A stretch of DNA of 41,842 nucleotides from Mariniblastus sp. (GTDB lineage: Bacteria > Planctomycetota > Planctomycetia > Pirellulales > Pirellulaceae), in the NCBI GenBank assembly GCA_023300235.1, contig JALZWN010000082.1, forward strand, positions 1 to 41,842. The letters run 5' to 3'. This document shows, one piece after another, positions 8,254 to 17,348 of the stretch; the stretch's first letter is position 1; each line of letters opens with the position of its first letter. A program made the position numbers and the translations under genes. The notes under the pieces were generated by a model. That model was given only the letters and a program-made list of their open reading frames with translations, was not told the origin of the DNA and did no database searches.

Positions 8254-9287
8254 ACAAGAACCGCAATGAACGGCGAGATATCCAAGAAGTCGACTTCGCC
8301 GTTGCCATCGATGTCTGCTTGTTCAAGGTAATCATCAGTCAACAGAATATTAATGAACGGAGATACGTCCAGAAAATCCACGACGCCGTCTAGGTTGCAA
8401 TCGCCCAACAGCACCGGCTCGATAAAGTTGGCAGCGAGGATAACGTTAATCTCTTCCACTTGGTTACCCGTGTAGGTGGAACCCGAAGATTGAAAACTCC
8501 CACCGTTTAATTGATAGGAGTTTACGCCAATCAATACCAATTCATTGGTAGCGCTACCAATCAAGAACGTAGGTCCACCCGAATCACCACCGCGAACATA
8601 CGATTCATGCGTTAAGGCGTTTGCCGACCCAACCGCATCTCTTTCGAGAATGATCGAGTCGTTATCAGAGTTGGATCCGAACACTACATTTTCAGAGTAA
8701 GCAAAGACCAAGTTTTCACCGACGGCTTGATCCGTAGACGTGCTCGGATTGGTACTCTGCGAAACCCCAACCATCAACGCCCGGTCACCCACGATATCAA
8801 CTAGTCGCGGATTGGTATTGAAAAACGTTTGGGTCGCGGTCGTACCATCGGGATTAGTAATCGTAACTGGTGCATCGCCCACGTATTCTTCCGTAGCGAA
8901 ATCGTATACAGCAATCCTCGAATCGACGTTACGATCAAGAATTGCAATGCTCAAATCAGTGTTCCCCACTCGAACGATACTCGTGACAATGGCAATCGAG
9001 GGAGTCGCCGTAGGATCATTGCCAGGATAGAACTCAAAAGTCGAACCTACCGACGGCGGGAAATGCCGAGCAGTCAGCGCGGCATTGCTACTGATTAGCG
9101 TGCCCCATCTACCGTTGTTCGTCGTTCGGGCAACACCACTGAAATCGAAACCGGTTCCGATGAAATTGGCGTTGTCGGTGAACCGATTGTTAGTGGCATC
9201 GGTAAAGTTCTCGATCAGCATTTGAGCTGAAACCGATTCAAGACCAGCAAAAAAGAGAAGCCCAACGGTCAATAACGATCGAAACAT
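8247..9287 (-). CDS. Secreted trypsin-like serine protease with dockerin-like tail
   Basis: This is a predicted extracellular peptidase. A signal peptide (residues 1-21, ending SVSA) leads into a chymotrypsin-fold domain with a visible catalytic set: His75 in LTARHF, Asp111 in NTDLSIAIL and Ser236 in GGDSGGP. The classic TAAHC sequence around the histidine is altered, so activity is likely but not certain. Residues 293-346 form a module with two Ca-binding-like loops, GDCNLDGVVDF and ADIDGNGEVDF, each followed by LD(V/I)SPFI, as in type I dockerins. The ATG used places the signal peptide at the N-terminus; an upstream frame would add 47 residues including another hydrophobic stretch. The same module closes the two SGNH proteins about 11 kb away. 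Confidence 0.8.
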   Translation of the reverse strand: MFRSLLTVGLLFFAGLESVSAQMLIENFTDATNNRFTDNANFIGTGFDFSGVARTTNNGRWGTLISSNAALTARHFPPSVGSTFEFYPGNDPTATPSIAIVTSIVRVGNTDLSIAILDRNVDSRIAVYDFATEEYVGDAPVTITNPDGTTATQTFFNTNPRLVDIVGDRALMVGVSQSTNPSTSTDQAVGENLVFAYSENVVFGSNSDNDSIILERDAVGSANALTHESYVRGGDSGGPTFLIGSATNELVLIGVNSYQLNGGSFQSSGSTYTGNQVEEINVILAANFIEPVLLGDCNLDGVVDFLDVSPFINILLTDDYLEQADIDGNGEVDFLDISPFIAVLVN

Positions 9288-9578
9288 TTGCAGCCCACGA
9301 GATAGAAAGAGAAAGGGCACCGTAAGTGATTCACGGAGAATCAAACAGATTACCCTTAATAATACGCCAGGCTGCGTGATCAGATTACAAAGATTATCTC
9401 GCCAATTGCAATAAGTAGTCGGATTCAATCGAGATATTCGAGTGGTAGGGGCAGTCCAGAAACGTTTTGCGACTTTGACACTTGGTGAATTAAAACCAAC
9501 GAGACGGACTGTGACCTGAGAGCCTGCCTATTGAAAACTCTGGTAGCTAAGCTCACCTTGCATGCTAGAGGGACTTAT

Positions 9579-10298
9579 TTACCCAAACGAAGAACGATAG
9601 CTTACAGAAGTCGAGCGGCGTCGACGGAAGGTACTAGCGATTACCAAGAAAATTGCTGGCAGTGCCGAAGGCTCAGGGACACTGACGGGGGTAACCGTTA
9701 AAACGGTATTTGATGATACAGGCCCAACGGGAGTGGATGTACTGCTCGGCCCAAGACTGAAAGAAGAAACACTTAATTCATAGGTGCCAGGTAGCAAGAT
9801 CCCCGCAGTATCAAATGGGACACTCGAGAAAGTGGATGAGTCAAACGTCAAGTCAATGTCACCACCAATAAGCGAGACACTAAGAAAGTTGTTGTCCGCC
9901 GACAAATCATCGTTAACGAGGATGCCTGCCAAAGTGAAATTACTGGCGGATAGAACTTCAAATTCCGCATCGAAGAATGTGTTTGCTTCGGTAAACCCAC
10001 AGTCTACAGCAGAGTTTGCCCCTTGGCTGAAAGTTTGAATATCAAAAACGCCGTCAATGATTGAAGAGGTTTGGCTCGCTTGGATGTTGCCAAGGTTGTG
10101 CGATTCGTTGTAAGTGCCTGGGCCGTTGAATTCACTTGAGTCCGAAAATGAAGACCCATCTTCGTCGATGTCTCCCACAGTGGTAAATGAAGATCTCTGG
10201 ACGATATTAATTTGGGAGTAGACGGAATCAACGCTCAGAAAAGAAAGCGTCATGGCGAGAAGTAGAGAGTATAGAAACCAGTGGACGTTCGAACTCAT
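9579..10298 (-). CDS. PEP-CTERM sorting-domain protein
   Basis: This is a secreted protein of unknown function and a likely substrate of the nearby exosortase. It has a signal peptide (about residues 1-29, ending VYSQ), a serine-, threonine- and asparagine-rich body, and a C-terminal sorting signal: VPEP at residues 207-210, a hydrophobic helix, then the basic cluster RRRR. The body reads as a beta-rich domain (FDAEFEVLSASNFTLAGI, SFSLGPSS), typical of PEP-CTERM proteins of low conservation. The tail after the arginines (11 residues) is a little longer than usual. The ATG was chosen because AAAAAGG lies 5 bases upstream and the signal peptide then starts correctly; a longer frame adds 16 residues. 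It follows the UDP-sugar dehydrogenase gene in the same direction. Confidence 0.8.
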   Translation of the reverse strand: MSSNVHWFLYSLLLAMTLSFLSVDSVYSQINIVQRSSFTTVGDIDEDGSSFSDSSEFNGPGTYNESHNLGNIQASQTSSIIDGVFDIQTFSQGANSAVDCGFTEANTFFDAEFEVLSASNFTLAGILVNDDLSADNNFLSVSLIGGDIDLTFDSSTFSSVPFDTAGILLPGTYELSVSSFSLGPSSTSTPVGPVSSNTVLTVTPVSVPEPSALPAIFLVIASTFRRRRSTSVSYRSSFG

Positions 10299-10390
10299 AG
10301 GAACCTTTTTATTTACTTGGGATAGTTTGACAAGGGAGATTTTCATGTTATCAGAAGCGTTGGTTTCGTGATTATCTCAATAACGAGTTT

Positions 10391-11716
10391 TTACGCTTTC
10401 CAGATTCGGTCCCGGTTTTCGGTGACGTTTTTCGTCGCGTTACGAGTATCAATGACCAGCTTCGAATTAGCCACAATCTCGTCCCAGTCAAACAGTGTGT
10501 GGTCGGTCGAGATCAAAGCACAATCAAGTGACTGCCAGTAGGCTGGCGTCGCTGGTTGGGTCATCATTGGAGCTAGATCGTAATGACGTTTTTGCTGAAT
10601 CGATGGTACGTGTGGATCGCAGTAGGTAACTTCAGCGCCGCGATCTAACAACAATTCCATCAGCTTGAACGAAGGACTCTCGCGATGGTCGTCGACGTCT
10701 CGTTTATAGGCCATGCCTAGGATGCCGATTTTGCTACCCTTGATAGGCTTGCCAATTTCATTCAGTGCTTCGGAAAGACGGTTGATTACATACAATGGCA
10801 TGCTGGTATTGATTTCACCGGCCAATTCAATGAACTTCGTCGGCATCTCGTGCTTCCGCGCAACCCAGCTTAGGTAAAACGGGTCAATTGGAATGCAGTG
10901 CCCACCAAGCCCAGGGCCCGGATAGAATGCTTGAAAACCAAAGGGTTTAGTTTTGGCTGCGTCGATGACTTCCCAAATATCGATACCAATTTTTTGAAAC
11001 AACACCTTGAGTTCATTGACCATCGCGATGTTGACACTGCGGTAGGTGTTTTCCAAAATTTTGCAAGCTTCAGCTGCTTCGCAAGAATCAACTGGGACCA
11101 CAGCCGTGATGGCTTGTTCATAAAACAAGGTCGCCAATTCAGTACTGTTTTTTTCATAACCGCCAACAACCTTGGGAATCGTTCCCGCAGTAAAGTTCGG
11201 ATTACCGGGGTCTTCTCTTTCGGGGCTATAAGCCAAAAAGAAATCTTTACCAGCCTTAAGCCCCGATTGCTCAAGAATCGGCAGCATGACATCCTTGGTC
11301 GTGCCCGGATACGTAGTACTTTCCAAGACGATTAATTGGCCAGGACGGAGTGTTTGGGCAATGGCTTTGGTTGTGCTGACCACGTACTTGAGATCGGGGT
11401 CGCGGGATTCAGACAAGGGAGTTGGTACGCAGATTAGAACGACATCAGCTTCAGCCAAGCGATCCATTTGTATCGTCGCTTCAAATTGGTTTTTGTCTAA
11501 CCAGTTTTGGATAACGGCGTCTTTAATATGGGCGATGTAAGTCTTGCCGGAATTGAGGGAATCTGCTTTTTTCGGATCGACGTCAAAACCTAAGCACTTA
11601 AAGCCAGCATTGACGTAAGCATCAATTAGCGGCAGGCCCACATAGCCAAGCCCCATCACGCCGACGATGCAGGATTGATCTTTTATTTTGGTAAGTAGTT
11701 GATTGGTATGATTCAT
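10391..11716 (-). CDS. Nucleotide-sugar 6-dehydrogenase, WbpA/TviB type
   Basis: This cytoplasmic NAD-dependent four-electron dehydrogenase oxidises the C6 of a UDP-N-acetylhexosamine to the uronic acid. It shows a Rossmann motif GLGYVG (residues 22-27), CVPTPL, and the catalytic cysteine Cys274 in GPGLGGHCIPIDP, with a normal length of 441. Sequence style (SPEREDPGN, YRSVNIAMVNELK) fits the WbpA/TviB/WbpO branch acting on UDP-GlcNAc or UDP-GalNAc rather than WecC. Together with the WbpP-type epimerase it would give UDP-GalNAcA or UDP-GlcNAcA. It is the last gene of a minus-strand series beginning at the bi-domain oxidoreductase, 87 bases after the 2-epimerase gene. Which of the two sugars is used cannot be read from the sequence. 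Confidence 0.88.
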   Translation of the reverse strand: MNHTNQLLTKIKDQSCIVGVMGLGYVGLPLIDAYVNAGFKCLGFDVDPKKADSLNSGKTYIAHIKDAVIQNWLDKNQFEATIQMDRLAEADVVLICVPTPLSESRDPDLKYVVSTTKAIAQTLRPGQLIVLESTTYPGTTKDVMLPILEQSGLKAGKDFFLAYSPEREDPGNPNFTAGTIPKVVGGYEKNSTELATLFYEQAITAVVPVDSCEAAEACKILENTYRSVNIAMVNELKVLFQKIGIDIWEVIDAAKTKPFGFQAFYPGPGLGGHCIPIDPFYLSWVARKHEMPTKFIELAGEINTSMPLYVINRLSEALNEIGKPIKGSKIGILGMAYKRDVDDHRESPSFKLMELLLDRGAEVTYCDPHVPSIQQKRHYDLAPMMTQPATPAYWQSLDCALISTDHTLFDWDEIVANSKLVIDTRNATKNVTENRDRIWKA

Positions 11717-11803
11717 TGAAAGGTTCTTGGTTCTAGAAGTGTTAAGAGCACTACTATTTTTTCAAACCAATGGTTTGACTAGGAGAACTAATTTGAGATT
11801 TTG

Positions 11804-12943
11804 CTAGTTGTTTAAGTAGTCGGCAACCGAATTAGCGATCCTTGTAGCCGCTTTGCCATCCCCATAAGGATTTTTTGCTTGTGCCATGGTTTCGTAGGCA
11901 GCTTCGTCATTGATCAACAAGTTTACATTTTCAATGATATTGACCGCCACTGCACCGACAAGCTTCACAGTACCAGCATCAACTCCCTCAGGTCGTTCAG
12001 TCGTGTCACGCATAACAAGAACGGGCTTGCCCAACGAAGGAGCTTCTTCCTGAACACCACCAGAGTCAGTAAGCACGATCCGGCTGTGATTCATCAACAT
12101 TACGAATTCAGAGTAAGGTTGTGGGGGGATCAACTTAATGTTGTCAAATTTGCCAAGTTTATCGTATACCGGCTTCTGAACCTTTGGATTCAAGTGAACT
12201 GGATAGATAAACAAGTGGTCGGGATGCGTACCCGCGAGCGTGGCTAGAGCGTTGCAAATTTCATCAAAGCCACCGCCAAGATTTTCACGACGATGCCCAG
12301 TGACAAGCACATAGGGTTTTTCTGTAAATTCTTCGCCGATCGCTTCGACCAATTTGGATTTCAAAGGAGCTAAAACCTCTTGTGAAGATTGCCGATCGAT
12401 TTCCAATTGCAGCGCATCAATTACCGTATTACCAGTGACCAAAATTGAATCACCAGCAACATGTTCATGCAACAAGTTCTTTTGGCTGTTTACGGTGGGC
12501 GGAAAGTGCAACGACACCAACGGGCAAGCAAGTTTTCGGTTGGCTTCTTCAGGAAATGGGGAACGCATGTTGCCCGTACGCAAACCCGCTTCCACATGAC
12601 CCACGGGAATACCTCGGTAAAAACAACATAGCGCCGCAGTAAACACAGTAGTCGTATCGCCTTGGACCAACGCCATGTCCGGTTTGGTTTCTTCCAGCAA
12701 AGCATCAATCCGAGTGATCAAACGAGCGGTCAACGACGGCAGAGTTTGATTGGGCTGCATGACTTCCAAATCATGATCCACTTTGATATCAAACAAGTCT
12801 ACGACCTGTTGCAGCATCTCTTTGTGCTGACCGGTGGAAACAACTAAGGGCTGTAGTCCGTCAGTAGCTTCGATTGCTTTCACAACCGGAGCCATTTTGA
12901 TTCCCTCGGGGCGAGTGCCCATAAAGATTGCAACTTTTTTCAT
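11804..12943 (-). CDS. wecB: UDP-N-acetylglucosamine 2-epimerase (non-hydrolysing)
   Basis: It converts UDP-GlcNAc to UDP-ManNAc in the cytoplasm. Family landmarks are present: GTRPEGIKMAPV at the N-terminus, VQGDTTTVFTAAL, VGHVEAGLRTGN, PFPEEANRK, TGHRRENLGGGF and LTDSGGVQEEAPSLGKPVLVM with TERPEG. The length of 379 is normal for the family. It lies between two nucleotide-sugar dehydrogenase genes, and the WecC-type one immediately upstream would oxidise its product to UDP-ManNAcA. The same pair is used for enterobacterial common antigen and many capsules. No operon-internal promoter was seen in the 67-base gap before it. Confidence 0.93.
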   Translation of the reverse strand: MKKVAIFMGTRPEGIKMAPVVKAIEATDGLQPLVVSTGQHKEMLQQVVDLFDIKVDHDLEVMQPNQTLPSLTARLITRIDALLEETKPDMALVQGDTTTVFTAALCCFYRGIPVGHVEAGLRTGNMRSPFPEEANRKLACPLVSLHFPPTVNSQKNLLHEHVAGDSILVTGNTVIDALQLEIDRQSSQEVLAPLKSKLVEAIGEEFTEKPYVLVTGHRRENLGGGFDEICNALATLAGTHPDHLFIYPVHLNPKVQKPVYDKLGKFDNIKLIPPQPYSEFVMLMNHSRIVLTDSGGVQEEAPSLGKPVLVMRDTTERPEGVDAGTVKLVGAVAVNIIENVNLLINDEAAYETMAQAKNPYGDGKAATRIANSVADYLNN

Positions 12944-13010
12944 CGTACTTGCTTTGCTTTAATTCAAATGGCTAGTTTTGTGGAGCGGTCTGAAGATCAC
13001 AGAGATCACA

Positions 13011-14222
13011 CTATCGATTCATTACACCGCATGTGTCGATGATAATTTTTTCCGCTAACTTGGACGTACTGATAGACAAAAATGGTCGGTGACCCACCAA
13101 AATCAACACAATATCAGCTTCTTCGAGTGCAGAATCTAAAGAAACTAAATCGAACTGATCGTGTGATTCTAAGTTAGGCTCTACGATCTTGAGTTCACCT
13201 AAATTGCGTTGCAGCAATTCTTTGACAATCTCTACAGCTGGCGATTCGCGTAGGTCGTCGATATCGGGCTTGTAAGCCAGTCCAAGGCAAGCAATCGTAG
13301 GATTCTTGAATCGTTCCGCCTTGGCAATCACGCGATCAACAACCCAACGTGGTTTGGCTTCGTTCACTTCGCGAGCCGTACGGATCAGATTGGTAACTTC
13401 AGGAGCACAGTCGACTAGGAACCATGGATCAACGGCAATGCAGTGCCCGCCAACGCCCGGCCCTGGGTTGAGAATGTTGACGCGGGGATGGTGATTGGCC
13501 AAACGAATTAACTCCCAAACATCTAGGTTCAATTCGTCACTCAACAAAGACAGTTCGTTGGCGAAAGCAATGTTGGTATCGCGATAGGCATTTTCAACGA
13601 GCTTGGCCGTTTCGGCGGTGCGGCTAGTGGTTTTGAGCAACTTACCGGTTACGAAACTACTGTAAAACTCGGCCGCCTTTTCAGTAGAAGCGTCGTCGAT
13701 ACCGCCGATGATGCGATCGTTTTCGACAACCTCGCGGAGAATCTTTCCTGGTAATACACGCTCAGGTGCGTGAGCGAAATGGACGTCGCCTTTTTGGAAA
13801 TCGCTGTTCTCTAAAACAATCTGCTCAATCATCTCCGTGGTGCCCGGAGGCGAGGTCGACTCAAGAATCACCAAGTTGCCCGACTTTAAAAAAGGCGTGA
13901 TCGACTGAGTAGCAGAGCGGATATAATCCAACTTTGGTTTGTTTGAATCCGTCAACGGCGTGGGCACGCAGATCATAAAGATGTCCGCCTCGGCGGGCTC
14001 AGTGTATGCCTTCAGATTCCCGGTTGTTACCACACCGCGAACCAAAATATCAAGATCTGGTTCAACGATATGAGCTTTGCCAGAGTTGATAATTTCAACC
14101 GCTTTGGGGTTAATTTCAACGCCATGGATTTGGTACCCACGAGAGCCCAGTACGGCAGCAGTCGGAAGGCCAATATAGCCAAGGCCAACAACACAGATTT
14201 TGATTTTGTGATCTAATCTCAT
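13011..14222 (-). CDS. wecC: UDP-N-acetyl-D-mannosamine dehydrogenase
   Basis: This cytoplasmic enzyme makes UDP-ManNAcA from UDP-ManNAc. The Rossmann motif GLGYIG lies at residues 13-18, CVPTPL follows, and the catalytic Cys261 is in GPGVGGHCIAVDPWF. The HAPERVLPGKI segment is characteristic of WecC as opposed to WbpA. The start chosen is the ATG whose ATGA overlaps the heparinase-family stop, giving 403 residues; a frame 22 codons longer exists but would lie deep inside the previous gene and adds non-conserved residues. With the 2-epimerase downstream it forms a complete ManNAcA route. Confidence 0.9.
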   Translation of the reverse strand: MRLDHKIKICVVGLGYIGLPTAAVLGSRGYQIHGVEINPKAVEIINSGKAHIVEPDLDILVRGVVTTGNLKAYTEPAEADIFMICVPTPLTDSNKPKLDYIRSATQSITPFLKSGNLVILESTSPPGTTEMIEQIVLENSDFQKGDVHFAHAPERVLPGKILREVVENDRIIGGIDDASTEKAAEFYSSFVTGKLLKTTSRTAETAKLVENAYRDTNIAFANELSLLSDELNLDVWELIRLANHHPRVNILNPGPGVGGHCIAVDPWFLVDCAPEVTNLIRTAREVNEAKPRWVVDRVIAKAERFKNPTIACLGLAYKPDIDDLRESPAVEIVKELLQRNLGELKIVEPNLESHDQFDLVSLDSALEEADIVLILVGHRPFLSISTSKLAEKIIIDTCGVMNR

Positions 14223-16111
14223 TCGGAAAGCTCGGTCCAAGATACGTTCAAATCGCCTATTATAATCTGAATTGATGCAGACGAGCATCGGATTTGAGGG
14301 TCATTTTCAAAATCGTGCAACATCCAACCTAGATTTGGATTCGAACTAGACCTTGTATACCGAATAACCACCCCAATCTCTCGCTGTCCAAAGCCAGTGC
14401 AATACCATCCTGGCTCTGTGAATACTTCATCAGCGAACACCAAAAGCGTTCGTTCCGTTGAACCAAGGCCCAGACGAAACCGCACCACCCCGTCAGAATC
14501 GGAATCGCGTCTTATCCACACATCAGGATGCAGATGTAGGTAACCCACCAGCGAGAGAGCATCGTCGCCAGAACTTACAGCCTGATCGATACAAAAAACG
14601 GCTTGGTCTTGAAACGCAACTAAGCGAGATATTTTAGGAACGCCTAAATTCTGATAGCCGTTGTGAGCGACGGTAGCCCAGTGCCACTGACCACGAACAC
14701 CTTGTTGGTGTCCAGAAACCTTTGCCCGATCACCCATGCGAAACTTAGACCACACGTTGGCTTGATTCTGATCGTTGATAGTAACGACGTTGTGCGCGAT
14801 AGAACTGCGGCAGTAATGTCGCATTGAGTCATCAGCATAGTTGAAATTGCCACTGTCCACGATCCATCGAGAACCCTCAACAGAAACCTCTAAGTTGGTA
14901 GCATCACAGTGCCCGTGAGCAGGTAGTGTTGATGCTGCAATTGGCCCGAAATCGCAGATCCCAAACAGTTTTTCCGAACGGAAAATTCGATAACCACCAA
15001 GTGATTCAAAAACAGTAGCACTTATTGTAGAAGGAATTGAATACCCGATGACTTTTGAAATTGCTACGATTTCTTGGACGGACGGTGCTTCGTGAAAACC
15101 ACTATCAGCAAACAGCGGAATCTCACCGTCTGGATGACAAATGAAAAAAAGAAACTTCAGCATAGGACGAATTATCGGCGTCAGGATATCAAGTAGTGTT
15201 TGATCTTTGTGACAGCAGGCTTCAATACGTAGTACATTGCTAAGTATTTGGCAGTGATACATTGGCGAAAATTCAAAATGTTCACCATGCAGTAAAACTT
15301 GCTTTGGTAATTCGACCGCCAACACGCTTGTCGCAATTTCGCGCCACCTAGTCGCATACTTTGAGTCAATCGTGCCGCTGGCGATCGCCAGTGCGGTGGC
15401 GTTTTCTAAAAGATGGTTACCGCCTAAGTCTCGTTCTAAATTCTTAGAAAGATAATTCGCCTGCTGAATCAACGAATTGAGCATCTGCTCCATCAGTTCC
15501 ACACTCAAACCATTCGCTTCTTTATTCGAATGGTGCATTAGCCAAATCCAGGCAACGATTCGTCGCGAAGTACAGTAAGGGTGCCATGCATCGTCGCTAC
15601 ATTTGACTTTTTCAGGTGAGTATTGAGTCAACCAATCAGTTAAAAACGAGTTGATGGCCTGCCAATTACCGATTGCCGCTTGAGTCAGTAAAAACTCGTG
15701 GTAGTGAAACTGAAAACGCCACAAATGGGACTGCTGATTTAATACCGTTGGATCAAAACCGTTGGGCATTGAAACGGCATCGCAGAGCATCGTGAACATG
15801 CCAGTTGAAAGATCGCATTGTTTGTGCGACGGGTGATCGCTCAATGCTTCAACGATACAAGTCGCAACCGAACCGGCCAGCGAGTTAACTGTTAGCTTGC
15901 CATTGTCACTAGAAATTTTCCCAACCATTTTTCCAGGCTGTAGTTTCTTTGCCAATAAATTACATCCGCGGCGAAAAATCTGCACGGAATCGTAATGCCG
16001 CAGGACCTGTGACAATCGGCCAACTTTCCCCATCAAACCAACAGGTCGTCGAGCGATTGTCAGCGCTCGTTGATCAATCGGCAGTGAGTTTTGCTTAATG
16101 GGGTCAACCAT
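14219..16111 (-). CDS. Heparinase II/III-family protein
   Basis: This is a predicted polysaccharide lyase-like protein of 630 residues. The N-terminal half is alpha-helical and resembles the (alpha/alpha) toroid of alginate and heparin lyases (GGNHLLENATALAIA, GEHFEFSPMYHCQIL). The C-terminal half is the heparinase II/III beta domain with GHCDATNLEVSV and a histidine in SSIAHNVVTINDQ. No clear signal peptide is seen, which is common for members inside polysaccharide assembly operons. It overlaps the glycosyltransferase stop by 8 bases and the wecC start by 4, so the three are tightly coupled. A role in cleaving or maturing an aminouronic polymer is inferred; direct activity is unproven for this subgroup. 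Confidence 0.82.
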   Translation of the reverse strand: MVDPIKQNSLPIDQRALTIARRPVGLMGKVGRLSQVLRHYDSVQIFRRGCNLLAKKLQPGKMVGKISSDNGKLTVNSLAGSVATCIVEALSDHPSHKQCDLSTGMFTMLCDAVSMPNGFDPTVLNQQSHLWRFQFHYHEFLLTQAAIGNWQAINSFLTDWLTQYSPEKVKCSDDAWHPYCTSRRIVAWIWLMHHSNKEANGLSVELMEQMLNSLIQQANYLSKNLERDLGGNHLLENATALAIASGTIDSKYATRWREIATSVLAVELPKQVLLHGEHFEFSPMYHCQILSNVLRIEACCHKDQTLLDILTPIIRPMLKFLFFICHPDGEIPLFADSGFHEAPSVQEIVAISKVIGYSIPSTISATVFESLGGYRIFRSEKLFGICDFGPIAASTLPAHGHCDATNLEVSVEGSRWIVDSGNFNYADDSMRHYCRSSIAHNVVTINDQNQANVWSKFRMGDRAKVSGHQQGVRGQWHWATVAHNGYQNLGVPKISRLVAFQDQAVFCIDQAVSSGDDALSLVGYLHLHPDVWIRRDSDSDGVVRFRLGLGSTERTLLVFADEVFTEPGWYCTGFGQREIGVVIRYTRSSSNPNLGWMLHDFENDPQIRCSSASIQIIIGDLNVSWTELSE

Positions 16112-17345
16112 TAGCAACTCGCTTCATCACATCCAGCATTTTTTCAGCAAGAGAATCCCGAGTGAAGTGTTCTCCCACGAATTGTCGACCGTTGGCACAT
16201 AGACGACTGTGAACTTCACTGTTGTCTTTCAGCTTGAGCACCGCGTCTACCAACTGTTGGGCGTTGTCCGATTCCATCGCGATTCCAGCGCCGCTTTCTT
16301 CAACGATATCAGCCGATTCGCCCTGCACTCCCATGACCAGAGGTCGTTCCATCGCCATTGCTTCAAAGATTTTGGAGGGAATTACCGTACCAAACAAGTC
16401 GGTCTTTTTCAGGTGGATCAACAAGCAATCAGAGCTTGCCAAAACCATCGGCATGTCCGATTTAGGCAATCGGCCCGTAAATCGAATCATGTCTTCAACA
16501 TTCGCTTCTTGCGATTCTTTTAAAATCTTCTGTCGCTGGGCTCCATCGCCAACCAGACAGAAAATCAAATCATTTCGATTCATAGATTTCAGAATCGTCG
16601 CAGCACGAACGACGACACTCAATCCGTGAGCCATGCCGATCGTACCGACATAGGAGCAAACGAAATGGTTTCCGAGTCCATGTTGTTCACGGAATTCTAG
16701 TGATGGATTTTGCGGGCAGAAGACGTTCAAATCGACTCCATTGGTCACCACCGAAATGCGGTCGGCAACATCGACCTTTGAAAGCACATTGTCTCGATAA
16801 CCTTTACCGACCGTCACGATATGATTCGCGCTACGGTACATCCATTTTTCAAGTCGCTCTAGAACACGAACAAGTAAGCTGGTTTTTTTTAATGCTCCAA
16901 CGGTCACAATTGACTCGGGCCAGATGTCACGAATCTCTAAAATAAACGGACACCACTTGAGCCACGATGCAAATGTGCCGGCCCAACCACAGAAAAATTG
17001 CGGCGATGTAGCGACGATTAAATTTGGCCGTCGACAGAAAAACAAAAAACACAGCACTGCAGAAAACAGATACGAAACATAATTCAAAATCCGTTTGGTG
17101 TTGCCAGTGTTCGCTGCCAAGTAAGTCCAAACCCGAATCACATCGATACCTTCGATCGTCTCACGCTGAGGCCAAAGGCGATTTTTATAACCCTCATAGA
17201 CAACGCCATCGGGGACGTTCGGCGCGCATGTAATCACCGTGATCTTGTGACCAGCTTCCACCCATCGCTTGCAATGTTCGTACGTACGAGATGCAGGAGC
17301 ATTGCCTTCGGGCGAGAAATAATGAGAGAAAAATACGACTCGCAT
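16104..17345 (-). CDS. Family 4 glycosyltransferase, WbuB-like
   Basis: This cytoplasmic GT-B enzyme transfers a sugar to a lipid-linked intermediate. The N-terminal domain opens with VVFFSHYFSPEGNAPASRTY and continues with the WPQRETIEGIDVIRVWTY segment seen in WbuB-type transferases; SYVGTIGMAHGL begins the nucleotide-binding half, with LVGDGAQR and the family glutamate in SKIFEAMAMERP. Two hydrophobic stretches near residues 80-125 may touch the membrane, as in WbuB (an N-acetylfucosamine transferase of E. coli). Length (413) is normal. It lies between the bi-domain oxidoreductase (3 bases before) and the heparinase-family gene (8-base overlap). This trio recurs in many bacterial polysaccharide loci, as I recall. 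The donor sugar is unknown. Confidence 0.85.
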   Translation of the reverse strand: MRVVFFSHYFSPEGNAPASRTYEHCKRWVEAGHKITVITCAPNVPDGVVYEGYKNRLWPQRETIEGIDVIRVWTYLAANTGNTKRILNYVSYLFSAVLCFLFFCRRPNLIVATSPQFFCGWAGTFASWLKWCPFILEIRDIWPESIVTVGALKKTSLLVRVLERLEKWMYRSANHIVTVGKGYRDNVLSKVDVADRISVVTNGVDLNVFCPQNPSLEFREQHGLGNHFVCSYVGTIGMAHGLSVVVRAATILKSMNRNDLIFCLVGDGAQRQKILKESQEANVEDMIRFTGRLPKSDMPMVLASSDCLLIHLKKTDLFGTVIPSKIFEAMAMERPLVMGVQGESADIVEESGAGIAMESDNAQQLVDAVLKLKDNSEVHSRLCANGRQFVGEHFTRDSLAEKMLDVMKRVANG

Positions 17346-17348
17346 GGT

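Noticed and set aside
9425-9578. Possible hairpin GGTGAGCT/AGCTACC-like after the PEP-CTERM gene
   Set aside because: The pairing has internal mismatches and no T-run at a fitting distance, so it was not called a terminator.
10898-11335. Plus-strand open frame of 145 codons
   Set aside because: Antisense to the WbpA/TviB-type dehydrogenase gene including its catalytic cysteine region; no independent signal.
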